Assembly (NCBI RefSeq): GCF_019127135.1
Contig: NZ_JAHOEA010000029.1
Coordinates: 1-51,979, forward strand
DNA length: 51,979 nt
Source: Segatella copri
Lineage (GTDB): Bacteria; Bacteroidota; Bacteroidia; Bacteroidales; Bacteroidaceae
Direction of reading: 5' to 3'
Both the position numbers and the translations under genes were made by a program. Under the pieces are notes generated by a model. That model searched no databases. It was given only the letters and a program-made list of their open reading frames with translations, and was not told the DNA's origin. Shown here piece after piece: positions 1 through 7,805 of the stretch (position 1 is its first letter; each line of letters starts with the position of its first letter).

Positions 1-216
1 CAACTTCTTGATTTTCAATCAAAGTCCAATTTAGAGCGAGTTAGATTGTTTAACATGTCATGTAAGGAAGCACAAATCGGGTCCAGATATCATCGTATGT
101 TACTACAAATCAGAAGAACAGCAGATTTTATTTGGAAAACAGCAGATTTTATTTGGAACCAACAAACCTGTATTTCACTTTCGCCATCGGATAATTATCG
201 TTCAGACGTAAGATGA
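1..216 (+). CDS. Possible 3' end of a truncated ORF (uncertain)
   Basis: A plus-strand frame is open from the first base of the window to a TGA at 214-216 (71 codons, cut by the window edge). It has no recognisable domain. It contains an in-frame 21-bp tandem duplication at 118-159 that gives TADFIWK followed by TADFIWN. Its last 68 bases run antisense into the end of the heparinase-like gene, so the original end may have been moved by the duplication. Codon use is AT-rich. It may be the tail of a real gene lying outside the window or a chance open frame. Confidence 0.18.
   Translation, partial: QLLDFQSKSNLERVRLFNMSCKEAQIGSRYHRMLLQIRRTADFIWKTADFIWNQQTCISLSPSDNYRSDVR
118..159. repeat. 21-bp tandem duplication at a gene end
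   Basis: Two copies of a 21-bp unit (118-138 and 139-159) differ only at the last base. The second copy contains the stop codon of the minus-strand heparinase-like gene (149-151). It looks like a recent slippage event at the 3' end of that gene. Confidence 0.85.
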
Positions 217-2038
217 TGCGGTAGATATTATCTTTCCATTGCGTCTTCATGATGCCATCCGTCATCTGTACCTTTTCTACGGATGCCGAAAGATACTGCG
301 CATCATATTCCAAACGGACCATACCACCCTGAAGGAGGATTCTGCCCGCTTTCTGGACCACCGGCTTGCCGTATGCCATCAGGATAATCTGATTGTCGAA
401 TACCTGACCGTTCAGTCGGTCTTTCTCTATCTGCAGGGAGTCGAGCTTATACTGTTCGGTAATCTCCACCCAGTCATACTCTCTGTCCAGGGCGATGGTA
501 CGCTGCCATTTTTCCACATGCGCCCCATCGGTATACGCCTTTTCGAGATTCAGAGTCAAGGAAGATACGCCATCTGCAAAGACATGATTCACCTTCTCGG
601 CACGATACTTCCTGCCATCCTTCTGCTCCAGACCGTTGATGATAGGAGCATTATGATAAGCCGAACGGCAGTTCATCAGTTCAAAACGCTGGTTGCTGAA
701 CGATTTCGAAGTATAAGTATCACGCCCCAGGTCGATAATCACCGGCTGATTGTTGCGATAAACGATGAAGTTTCCGATATCGTTGTGGTTATGACTCTCG
801 GCATTGTTTCCGCCTTTCGCTGCCACAAACCAGCTTTTATTGCTCGCCACCATAATCTGCGAGTTTTCCAGATAAGCATCCTCCGTCTTCGGCTGCTCCG
901 CCTTCGTCTGCTGCAACTGCGGCAACATGGAAAGCAGCATCAGTTCTCTTCCCAATTTCGGATAGTTGCCCGATTTCAGGAAGAGCGTAGAAGGCTTGAG
1001 GGTATACTGATATTTCTTACCCACATAAGCCGCCAGCTGCATCATCTGCTCGTTCTGGAGATAGGCTCCATAAGGAAAGAGGATATTGATGTTCGGAACA
1101 TTCTGAGCCTGGGCATCAGAGAAATTCACGAAGGTAAGGTCGTTGATATACATCGTAGTGATGAACCTACCCATATTCTCCACCTTCTTCTTCTGAGCAT
1201 CAGTCAATGTCAGGACCGCCTGCTTAGGAGCAAACTGCATGAAATAGAGCGACTCGAAGAATGAAGCCCCGGCACAATCCCAATAACTGACACCTTCCTC
1301 GCAACCGCCATCATCAGGATAGCCCTTCATAAAGGTTCGCAGACATTGCTGCACTCCCTTGAAGGCAGCATCGCGCTGCTTGGCATCCTGCTCGCAGATA
1401 AGTACCGTCTGCAACCAGTTGGCGGTAATCCAGGTATTCCAGTTGTTGGCATTGTTCTTCCAGCCCTGAGGCTGATTCAATGCAGGTAGAAGGAATCGGC
1501 GTTCTATCTCGCTTCTCACCTTTTCGCAGAGTCCCTTTTCCTTACGGCTGATTTCATCTTCCAGCATATAGAGGGTCCAGGCAAGCATGCCTGCTGTCTC
1601 GGCATTGAAGAGATCTACCGGCTGGATATCCTTTTCAGGATGGTCTTTCGGATAATGCGCCGGAATGCCCCACCAGGGTTCCTTCTCTATAAAATAATGT
1701 AGACCCTTGCGGATGGAAGGCAGAAAACGCCCCCTGCCCTGCATGATTTCTGCCATCACCAGACAGACAAACTGTTTTCTGATACCAAAGCTAGCCTCCT
1801 CGTATCGGGTGCGGTTACCATTGGTTCGGAACTCAGCAAACATCGAGTTTGGAATGGCATTCCAAGGTTTCTTCTGATAGAGATTACCCAAACGGATATA
1901 GTCGTTGCGCATCGCCAGAGGCACCTGCTTCTGCCAATACTTGTCCTTAGCCTTCGGGAAAGGCACAAAAAAAGCCTGGGCTTTCATCAACATGGATGAA
2001 AGCACCAAGCCTATTATCATTATCAATTTCTTACTCAT
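149..2038 (-). CDS. Secreted heparinase II/III-like protein
   Basis: This 629-residue protein starts with a signal peptide (hydrophobic core about residues 4-20, ending AQA). An all-alpha region follows, with an NNWNTW motif and a GYPDDGGCEEGVSYW motif typical of the alpha-toroid of heparinase II/III-type polysaccharide lyases. The C-terminal beta domain carries ESHNHNDIGNF, the signature of the heparinase II/III-like C-terminal module. The family cleaves uronic-acid polysaccharides by beta-elimination in the periplasm, but the substrate cannot be read from sequence and some members are not proven lyases. The gene stands alone, 142 bp downstream of the sigma-factor operon, with its own -7 box. 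The stop codon lies inside a 21-bp duplication. Confidence 0.8.
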   Translation of the reverse strand: MSKKLIMIIGLVLSSMLMKAQAFFVPFPKAKDKYWQKQVPLAMRNDYIRLGNLYQKKPWNAIPNSMFAEFRTNGNRTRYEEASFGIRKQFVCLVMAEIMQGRGRFLPSIRKGLHYFIEKEPWWGIPAHYPKDHPEKDIQPVDLFNAETAGMLAWTLYMLEDEISRKEKGLCEKVRSEIERRFLLPALNQPQGWKNNANNWNTWITANWLQTVLICEQDAKQRDAAFKGVQQCLRTFMKGYPDDGGCEEGVSYWDCAGASFFESLYFMQFAPKQAVLTLTDAQKKKVENMGRFITTMYINDLTFVNFSDAQAQNVPNINILFPYGAYLQNEQMMQLAAYVGKKYQYTLKPSTLFLKSGNYPKLGRELMLLSMLPQLQQTKAEQPKTEDAYLENSQIMVASNKSWFVAAKGGNNAESHNHNDIGNFIVYRNNQPVIIDLGRDTYTSKSFSNQRFELMNCRSAYHNAPIINGLEQKDGRKYRAEKVNHVFADGVSSLTLNLEKAYTDGAHVEKWQRTIALDREYDWVEITEQYKLDSLQIEKDRLNGQVFDNQIILMAYGKPVVQKAGRILLQGGMVRLEYDAQYLSASVEKVQMTDGIMKTQWKDNIYRIILRLNDNYPMAKVKYRFVGSK

Positions 2039-2057
2039 ATCGTTAACTTTTTGCGTA

Positions 2058-2065
2058 CAAAGTTA
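2058..2065 (-). promoter_or_regulatory. Bacteroidota -7 box of the heparinase-like gene
   Basis: On the minus strand this reads TAACTTTG, a perfect TAnnTTTG element, 20 bp upstream of the ATG. No clear TTTG -33 element is seen at the expected spacing. Confidence 0.5.
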
Positions 2066-2111
2066 CGAAGTAATAACAAGACCGAAGTCTAGAAAATGAT
2101 AATTTTAGAGC

Positions 2112-2134
2112 AAATATCGCTTTAAGCGGTATTT
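2112..2134 (-). terminator. Weak stem-loop after the sigma-factor operon
   Basis: Ten-bp arms (one G-T pair) flank a 3-nt loop, 47 bp past the last stop of the operon. The T-run after it is poor, so termination is only suggested. Confidence 0.35.
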
Positions 2135-2180
2135 TAAGAGAGAGATTCACATTTTCCTCAGTTTATCCACCCACAGCAGA

Positions 2181-3122
2181 CTACTTCCTCAAAGAATTGG
2201 CAGTCAGTTCCAGAAGGCTCTGCAGATAATCATCGTCTGTATCCTTCTTCATCTTATTCAGCGAAGTGGCGCAGAATTTCTTCTCGTCGGCATTCAGCAA
2301 CTTGCCATAACCCTTACAGAGCTTGACTATCTTGTTGGCTACACCCGTCTGGAGGGTACGTCGAGTTACCTGATTTCCAAAATAAGGGTATTGGTCTCTG
2401 GCATTCTTAAAGGCAGCACGGAGCGTGTTGAGTTGCACCATAAACTCTGCCGCATCCTTTGGAGGAGTCATCTCCAAGTCATAACTGCGAGCCAGATTCC
2501 TGTTATACCTGATGTTGCCCAGGGAAACAAGAGAATCCAAACCTTGGTTGCCCAGGGAAACAAGAGAATCCAAACCTTGAACCGCATTCATCTTATAAAC
2601 TAATGACTTCTTATAGGCTTGCGGATCCTTGGAGTAGAACTTATAGACACTGCCCAATACCATATCATCCTTTCCTGGATACCATACCAAGGCATAAACA
2701 TATCGCATGGTAGAATCCTTGCTGTCACGGAAATACTGCAGGTTATAGTTGCGGTCCTTATGAGTACCAAACTCATAGGTCGTGGAATTGTTATTCCCAT
2801 ATCCCACCCGATTCGTCTCAATGCTGGCAGAGCCCGCTTTCTTGGTAAAACTGATATAAGCGAGACGACTATTGCTCAACAAAGCCTTATGAAAGGTATC
2901 CACCATTTTCTGCTTCTTCCCGGGAACGGCAAACTCAAATCCCTTCATCATACCTATATTATAGGTATTCATCGTGGAAGAAGTAACGAGGTCGTCCTGC
3001 AACAAATCCTGTACGAATTTATCAAATGCCTGGTCGATGGACGGTATAGGCTTCTGGGCATGGCAAGCCGAAGAGAGCACCATCAGGCAAGCCACAAATG
3101 CTAATTTAAAAGTTGTTTTCAT
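2181..3122 (-). CDS. Secreted protein of unknown function, sigma/anti-sigma operon
   Basis: This 313-residue protein has an N-terminal signal sequence ending near ACHAQ. The cysteine does not sit in a convincing lipobox, so cleavage after CHA is as likely as lipidation. The rest looks soluble and mixed alpha/beta, and I do not recognise the family. Residues about 182-203 are an exact duplication of an 11-residue unit (QGLDSLVSLGN), matching a 33-bp tandem repeat in the DNA. The gene follows the anti-sigma gene by 26 bp and is probably co-transcribed with it. It may be the envelope component sensed or controlled by this sigma system. Confidence 0.7.
   Translation of the reverse strand: MKTTFKLAFVACLMVLSSACHAQKPIPSIDQAFDKFVQDLLQDDLVTSSTMNTYNIGMMKGFEFAVPGKKQKMVDTFHKALLSNSRLAYISFTKKAGSASIETNRVGYGNNNSTTYEFGTHKDRNYNLQYFRDSKDSTMRYVYALVWYPGKDDMVLGSVYKFYSKDPQAYKKSLVYKMNAVQGLDSLVSLGNQGLDSLVSLGNIRYNRNLARSYDLEMTPPKDAAEFMVQLNTLRAAFKNARDQYPYFGNQVTRRTLQTGVANKIVKLCKGYGKLLNADEKKFCATSLNKMKKDTDDDYLQSLLELTANSLRK
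2514..2579 (-). repeat. Exact 33-bp tandem duplication inside a gene
   Basis: Units 2514-2546 and 2547-2579 are identical. The unit is a multiple of three and duplicates 11 residues without breaking the frame. Confidence 0.95.
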
Positions 3123-3148
3123 ATTCTTCTTGTTTTAATTGTTTCCTG

Positions 3149-3910
3149 TTAATAAACCTCCTGGTCATCACTCACATGGTCCTCATCATGCACATTCTCC
3201 TCGCTTTCGAACGAGGCACTGGCTACATCGGCATTGAGCGACTGGGTCTGAAGAGCATCGACGAGATAGAGCTTGAAGAACATTTCGTTCTGCTGTGCCT
3301 CCATCTCCCGGAGATGCTCATCGGCAAGCTTTTCCGGCTCTGCCAACAAAGAATCGGTAACAATATTCTGAGCTATCCAAAGCTTTGGAGGAGCTGGAGT
3401 AAACAGATGCTGCCGATATTTCCCAGACTTGTGCTTCCTTGTTTTGGGAGATACGGAATCACCCGACCTTTTTATCTTTTCGGGCATGGAGAGATTGGCA
3501 TCTGTAGATTTCTCCTCGTGGACAGCTGCTGAATCTGTATGTTCCTGATTCGTTCTGCCATCGAGTTGAGCCATCTTCGAATCATCCTGATGCCCTGTCT
3601 GTCGCCCTATCCGGGGAATAGCAAGCACAAAGAGCAGGGCGATGGATGCAGCCATACCAATCGGCAACCATAGGCGACGCATTCTTGCCTTTGCCTTCGG
3701 ATGAGCATCTGCAACATGATTCTCTGCCTGATGGTCGAGAGGCATTCCCTCGTCGAAATATCCAAACATCATCTGGTATTCCTTCAAGTCATCGCTCACA
3801 TCGGGATGCTGCCGGAACCACTCCCCTAGCAGAGCCTCCTCTTCCAGAGAAGTCTCACCAGCCATAAACCGGTCGAGCAACTGCCGTATATCTTTTTCTT
3901 TTTCGTTCAT
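3149..3910 (-). CDS. Probable anti-sigma factor, single-pass membrane protein
   Basis: This 253-residue protein has an acidic N-terminal cytosolic part (LLDRFMAGETSLEEEALLGEWF, followed by a MMFGYFDEGM stretch). That arrangement is typical of Bacteroidota anti-sigma factors paired with ECF sigma genes. One membrane helix spans about residues 81-99, and a charged periplasmic tail rich in D, E, S and K follows. There is no zinc-binding HxxxCxxC motif. It starts 40 bp after the ECF sigma gene and is followed at 26 bp by the secreted-protein gene. The role as inhibitor of the adjacent sigma factor is inferred from this context. Confidence 0.75.
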   Translation of the reverse strand: MNEKEKDIRQLLDRFMAGETSLEEEALLGEWFRQHPDVSDDLKEYQMMFGYFDEGMPLDHQAENHVADAHPKAKARMRRLWLPIGMAASIALLFVLAIPRIGRQTGHQDDSKMAQLDGRTNQEHTDSAAVHEEKSTDANLSMPEKIKRSGDSVSPKTRKHKSGKYRQHLFTPAPPKLWIAQNIVTDSLLAEPEKLADEHLREMEAQQNEMFFKLYLVDALQTQSLNADVASASFESEENVHDEDHVSDDQEVY

Positions 3911-3950
3911 ATCCAGTTTCCTCCTTTATTGATTATACCTATTTAAAGGG

Positions 3951-4451
3951 CTATCGACATCTTTTTCTGATTTCCTGCAACATCTGCTTTCTTGCCCTAG
4001 AGAGCAACACAGATACAGATTCAGGGGTGATGCCTACGATTTGCGCTATTTCCTCAAAGCTTTTCTTCTCTACCTGTCGCAGATAAAGCACCTGATATTG
4101 GTTGGAGGGCAGAGCCTTGAGGCGTTTTTGCAGCCACAGCTCGTTCTCCGAGTTTTCCACTTCCACATCGGGCGGCGCATAGTGGCTAGGCGACTTATCG
4201 AAAGGCTGGGCATCTATCGAAATCATCTTCCGCTTGCGAAAGAAGTCGATGCAAAGATGCTTGGCGATGCAACCCATCGAACCTTTGGCATGAGCAGCAG
4301 ACTGAATATCATCCTTGATGGCCCAGAGCTTGAGCATCGCATCCTGTGCGATATCCTCAGCCTCATCGCAGCCAACACCATAACCTTGACTGATCTGCAA
4401 GGTTATCTGCCGCAACTGCGGAACGATATGGATGAATTCATTCTCTGTCAT
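3951..4451 (-). CDS. ECF-type RNA polymerase sigma factor
   Basis: This 166-residue protein matches the usual length of ECF sigma factors. Region 2 lies at about residues 10-85 (DEAEDIAQDAMLKLWAI, then CIDFFRKRK). Region 4 lies at about 108-160 with the helix-turn-helix FEEIAQIVGITPESVSVLLSRARKQM. It heads a three-gene minus-strand operon with the anti-sigma factor and a secreted protein. No TAnnTTTG housekeeping box is visible upstream, which would fit autoregulation from an ECF promoter but does not prove it. Confidence 0.92.
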   Translation of the reverse strand: MTENEFIHIVPQLRQITLQISQGYGVGCDEAEDIAQDAMLKLWAIKDDIQSAAHAKGSMGCIAKHLCIDFFRKRKMISIDAQPFDKSPSHYAPPDVEVENSENELWLQKRLKALPSNQYQVLYLRQVEKKSFEEIAQIVGITPESVSVLLSRARKQMLQEIRKRCR

Positions 4452-4536
4452 TAGCTCTCTTTTGCTTTATTTATTCAAAACTACAACATAAACGGAAAAG
4501 AAGTGTTTTTCTTAACGAGATTAACTTATATTAACG

Positions 4537-4570
4537 AGAAAGCCTGGCAAACGTCATTGCCAAGCTTTCT
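4537..4570 (-). terminator. Stem-loop after the GH127 gene
   Basis: Fourteen-bp arms (4537-4550 and 4557-4570) with one G-T pair and a 6-nt loop lie 20 bp past the GH127 stop codon. T-tracts are weak on both sides. Confidence 0.55.
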
Positions 4571-4589
4571 TGATTTAAAAAACTATTTA

Positions 4590-6668
4590 TTACTTATCCA
4601 TAAACGACAAGCCCTGATAGAACCAGACATTCATCTGGTTGGCACCACGATGATTCCAGGCATAGTAAGGGATCAGGGTGAGGTTCTGAACCTTGACAGA
4701 AATGACACCTTCCTTCTTTTGGTCCAAAATATGAGCAAGTGTAGAAATTGCCTTGACTTTGAAGGCAGGAGCACCCTTGGTCTCCTTGTTCTCAATGCTG
4801 TAGTTATCTACCAGCGAGAAAGACGGCTTCTTATCCATGATGGTGCGGAGTACAGGCTCGTTATCGTTATCCACAGCCTCAGCGCAATAAACCAATGGTC
4901 CACGCTCTACGGCAACCTTTCCCTTGTCATCTGCCACCTTGCCATTAGCAACCACAGTACGTACAGGCATATCGAAGTGGATGCGGATGACATCGCCCTT
5001 CTTGATGTTCTTGACTGGGAGATAACCCTTGTTGGCTTTGAGGTCAGCTTCAACAGCCTTGCCATTTACAGTTACGCTATAAGCTGGTTTCTCTACATCG
5101 CTATACTTGTAAAGGTCGCTAGGAACCACCTGGTTGCGAACCCATCCAGGAATGCGGACCAGAAGGTTGGCATTCTTCACACCACTCTTCTTCACAGCAA
5201 TCTTGATGTCACCGTTCCAAGGATACTCGGTAGTCTCCTCCAGAACCACATCCTTGCCATTCACCTTGATGGTAGAAGTATTACCGGCAAAGAGGTTTAC
5301 GTAGATGTTGTTATCCTTCACACCATAGAGATAACCCGGTACGGAAGGGATGAAGCGGCTCAGGTTACTTGGGCAGCAGGCACATCCGAACCATGGCTGG
5401 CGGGTCTTGGTATTATCAGCATTGAAGGCATACTTGCCGTCGCTTGACAATGGGTTAGGATAGAAGAATCTACCACCATCCATACTCATACCAGAGATGA
5501 CACCATTATATAAGGTACGCTCCAGGCAGTCGATATACTTGCTCTCGCCGTGAAGGAGGAACATGCGCTCAAAGAGGTAAACCATAGAGATGGCTGCACA
5601 GGTCTCATTGTAGGCAGTCATGTTTGGCAACTCATAATTCTCGCCAAATGCCTCACCGGCATGGCGGGCACCTACACCACCTGTAAGATAGTATTTCTTG
5701 CCGACGATGTTTTCGAAGATACGGTCGATAACCTTCATATAGGCAGAATCCTTGGTCAAGGCAGCCACATCAGCAATACCAGCATACATATAGCCGGCAC
5801 GAACAGCATGACCTACCGCCTCTTTCTGCTCCAGGATAGGAGCCTGGCTCTGAGAATATGGGTTGCGGATATGAGTCTTGCCACGATAATCGAGCAGATA
5901 TTTAGCCTCATCCAGATACTTCTTCTCACCGGTCAGGGTGTAGAGACGTGCCAAAGCCATCTCAGCAATCTGATGACCAGGAACGATGGTAGCCTGTCCT
6001 GGCTTAGGACCTACTTCCTTCACCACGCAATCAGCATAACGCTTGGCGATATTCAGAAACTTGGTGCTTCCGGTAGCCTGATAGTGAGCACATGCAGCAT
6101 CTACCATGTGACCGAGGTTGTAGAGCTCATGGCTCAAATCCTCGTCCTTCACCCAACGCTTGTTTCCCGACCACTGGTGTGGATGCTTTGGGTTGATGGT
6201 ACGGGCTGTATAGAGATAGCCGTCAGGCTCCTGAGCAGCACCTACTACATCGAGTACGCTGTCGATATAAGCCTTCAGTTTCTTATCTGGATAAGTCTGG
6301 AGGATATAGCTGGCACCTTCGATGGTCTTATAAACATCAGTATCATCGAAAGAGAATCCCATAAACTTGCTTACATCCCACTCCTTGGTGTTCAAACCCG
6401 GATGGTTAGGATGCTGCAGGGTATAGGCAGCCATCTCGAAATTCTTGTAACGGTGCTCGCTCTCGCACTTGCTGAAAGCCAATGGCACAGTTACCTCGCG
6501 GGCAGCCTTCAGACGGGCACCCCAGAAGGTGTTCTGTGAAATCTTCACACTGGTAAAAGGAACTTGAGTAAAAGGATAACCATTACTCAATGTCTTTGCA
6601 TTCTTCTGCGCCATCGTTGGCATTGCCACGGCTGCAGAAAGCAAAACTGCTGAAATTAATCTCTTCAT
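4590..6668 (-). CDS. GH127 family glycosidase (beta-L-arabinofuranosidase type)
   Basis: This 692-residue protein has a signal peptide (to about residue 20, MAQ), an (alpha/alpha)6 barrel and C-terminal beta domains. Against the characterised enzyme HypBA1 (zinc site Glu338, Cys340, Cys417, Cys418; nucleophile Cys417; acid/base Glu322) the same pattern is visible. The motif YNETCAA gives Glu355 and Cys357, CACCPSN gives Cys431 and Cys432, and Glu339 sits at the acid/base distance. Catalysis is therefore expected to use a zinc-thiolate. Family activity is release of beta-L-arabinofuranose from plant glycans or hydroxyproline glycoproteins, though other specificities exist. The location is probably periplasmic. 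The gene is monocistronic, with a -7 box upstream. Confidence 0.88.
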   Translation of the reverse strand: MKRLISAVLLSAAVAMPTMAQKNAKTLSNGYPFTQVPFTSVKISQNTFWGARLKAAREVTVPLAFSKCESEHRYKNFEMAAYTLQHPNHPGLNTKEWDVSKFMGFSFDDTDVYKTIEGASYILQTYPDKKLKAYIDSVLDVVGAAQEPDGYLYTARTINPKHPHQWSGNKRWVKDEDLSHELYNLGHMVDAACAHYQATGSTKFLNIAKRYADCVVKEVGPKPGQATIVPGHQIAEMALARLYTLTGEKKYLDEAKYLLDYRGKTHIRNPYSQSQAPILEQKEAVGHAVRAGYMYAGIADVAALTKDSAYMKVIDRIFENIVGKKYYLTGGVGARHAGEAFGENYELPNMTAYNETCAAISMVYLFERMFLLHGESKYIDCLERTLYNGVISGMSMDGGRFFYPNPLSSDGKYAFNADNTKTRQPWFGCACCPSNLSRFIPSVPGYLYGVKDNNIYVNLFAGNTSTIKVNGKDVVLEETTEYPWNGDIKIAVKKSGVKNANLLVRIPGWVRNQVVPSDLYKYSDVEKPAYSVTVNGKAVEADLKANKGYLPVKNIKKGDVIRIHFDMPVRTVVANGKVADDKGKVAVERGPLVYCAEAVDNDNEPVLRTIMDKKPSFSLVDNYSIENKETKGAPAFKVKAISTLAHILDQKKEGVISVKVQNLTLIPYYAWNHRGANQMNVWFYQGLSFMDK

Positions 6669-6718
6669 TTTTCGAATAGGTTTAATTTAATTTATATTAT
6701 TGTTTGTCATTTCGGTTG

Positions 6719-6726
6719 CAAAGATA
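6719..6726 (-). promoter_or_regulatory. -7 box of the GH127 gene
   Basis: The minus strand reads TATCTTTG (TAnnTTTG) 51 bp upstream of the ATG. The -33 element is not clear. Confidence 0.45.
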
Positions 6727-6830
6727 AGAAAAGTTTCCGAATATAGTGTACAATAAACAATAAAAAATAGGTAATTATCGGTTAAAAACCTATCAAACAC
6801 CTATATTTATATCATATTTATCGCTATTTC

Positions 6831-6861
6831 TTGTTACAATCGTTTTTTTATCTTACCTTTG
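6831..6861 (+). promoter_or_regulatory. Promoter of the HAD phosphatase gene
   Basis: TTG at 6831-6833 and TACCTTTG at 6854-6861 are separated by the spacing usual for Bacteroidota promoters. The predicted start of transcription is near 6868, giving a leader of about 27 nt. Confidence 0.7.
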
Positions 6862-6894
6862 CAGGCAAATTAGAAATACAATAATATATCAAAT

Positions 6895-7713
6895 ATGAAT
6901 CATCTTCCATACCGTGCCATCGCCCTTGATCTGGATGGCACCCTGACCAACCACGACAAGGTGGTTACCCCGAAAACCCGCGAAGCGCTGCTCCAGGCAG
7001 AAGCCGAGGGTGTTGTTATCATCCTTGCTTCAGGCAGACCGACCTACGGCATCGAACCGGTGGCTGAATGTCTGGAACTGGATAAGCGAGGCGGCTATAT
7101 CCTATCCTATAATGGCGGAAACATCGTGAATGCCAAGACTGGTGAAAAACTCTTCGCCCAGTTCCTGCCAGATGAGGTGATACCTATATTATATAGGTAC
7201 GCGAAGGAGAAAAATCATGCCCTTCTCGGCTACGCCGGCAACGAGATTATCACCGAAATGCCCGACAACCAGTATGTGAAGGAAGAATCGCGCATCAACA
7301 AAATGAACATCCGAAAGGTAGAAAACCTGTTCGAAGCCCTGGAGCCTCACCCTACCAAGCTCCTCATGACAGGCGACCCGGCAGATATGCTCAAGGCAGA
7401 AAACGAGCTTTCTGAGATTCTGGGCGACAGGATGGACATCTTCCGTTCAGCCCCATTCTTCCTGGAGCTGGTTCCCAAAGGCATCGACAAGGCAAAGTCC
7501 CTGCTCCGCCTTCTGGCGAAAATCAATCTCACCCCAGCCGATATGATTGCTTTCGGAGATGGCTACAACGACTTGAGCATGCTGAAACTGGCAGGCATGG
7601 GAGTAGCCATGCAGAATGCAGCACCAGAGGTTAGAGCCGAAGCCGACTACATCACGCTTTCCAATGAAGAAGATGGCGTAGCTGCTGCTTTGGAACATTT
7701 CTGTAAAAAGTAA
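6895..7713 (+). CDS. HAD-superfamily phosphatase, Cof/IIB type
   Basis: This 272-residue cytosolic hydrolase shows HAD motif I as LDLDGTLT (Asp12 nucleophile, Asp14), motif II in ILASGRP, and motif IV as GDGYNDLSML at about residues 221-230. The C2B cap domain lies between. Members dephosphorylate sugar phosphates, nucleotides or flavin phosphates, and the exact substrate cannot be assigned. Length is normal. The ATG follows a good promoter. The last codons (CKK, stop) lie in the arm of a long inverted repeat shared with the converging GH97 gene. Confidence 0.9.
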   Translation: MNHLPYRAIALDLDGTLTNHDKVVTPKTREALLQAEAEGVVIILASGRPTYGIEPVAECLELDKRGGYILSYNGGNIVNAKTGEKLFAQFLPDEVIPILYRYAKEKNHALLGYAGNEIITEMPDNQYVKEESRINKMNIRKVENLFEALEPHPTKLLMTGDPADMLKAENELSEILGDRMDIFRSAPFFLELVPKGIDKAKSLLRLLAKINLTPADMIAFGDGYNDLSMLKLAGMGVAMQNAAPEVRAEADYITLSNEEDGVAAALEHFCKK

Positions 7714-7805
7714 AAAGGTAAAAAAGTAAAAAGGTAAAAAGAAACTAGGGAGATTATACCCCACTAGACTTTTTTACCTTTTTACTTTTTTACCTTTTTA
7801 CTTTT
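7706..7805. terminator. Bidirectional terminator from AAAAAGGT-type repeats
   Basis: The left arm (about 7706-7746) consists of repeated GTAAAAAGGTAAAAA units. The right arm (about 7763-7805) is its near-perfect reverse complement, with ctag at each inner edge. The arms include the stop codons of both converging genes, so each transcript ends in a long hairpin with U-runs. Confidence 0.75.

Noticed and set aside
239..1264. Long plus-strand ORF opposite the heparinase-like gene
   Set aside because: Antisense shadow of a real gene, with no signal, domain or promoter.
4503..5447. Plus-strand ORF opposite the GH127 gene
   Set aside because: Antisense shadow. Catalytic motifs of GH127 are all on the minus strand.
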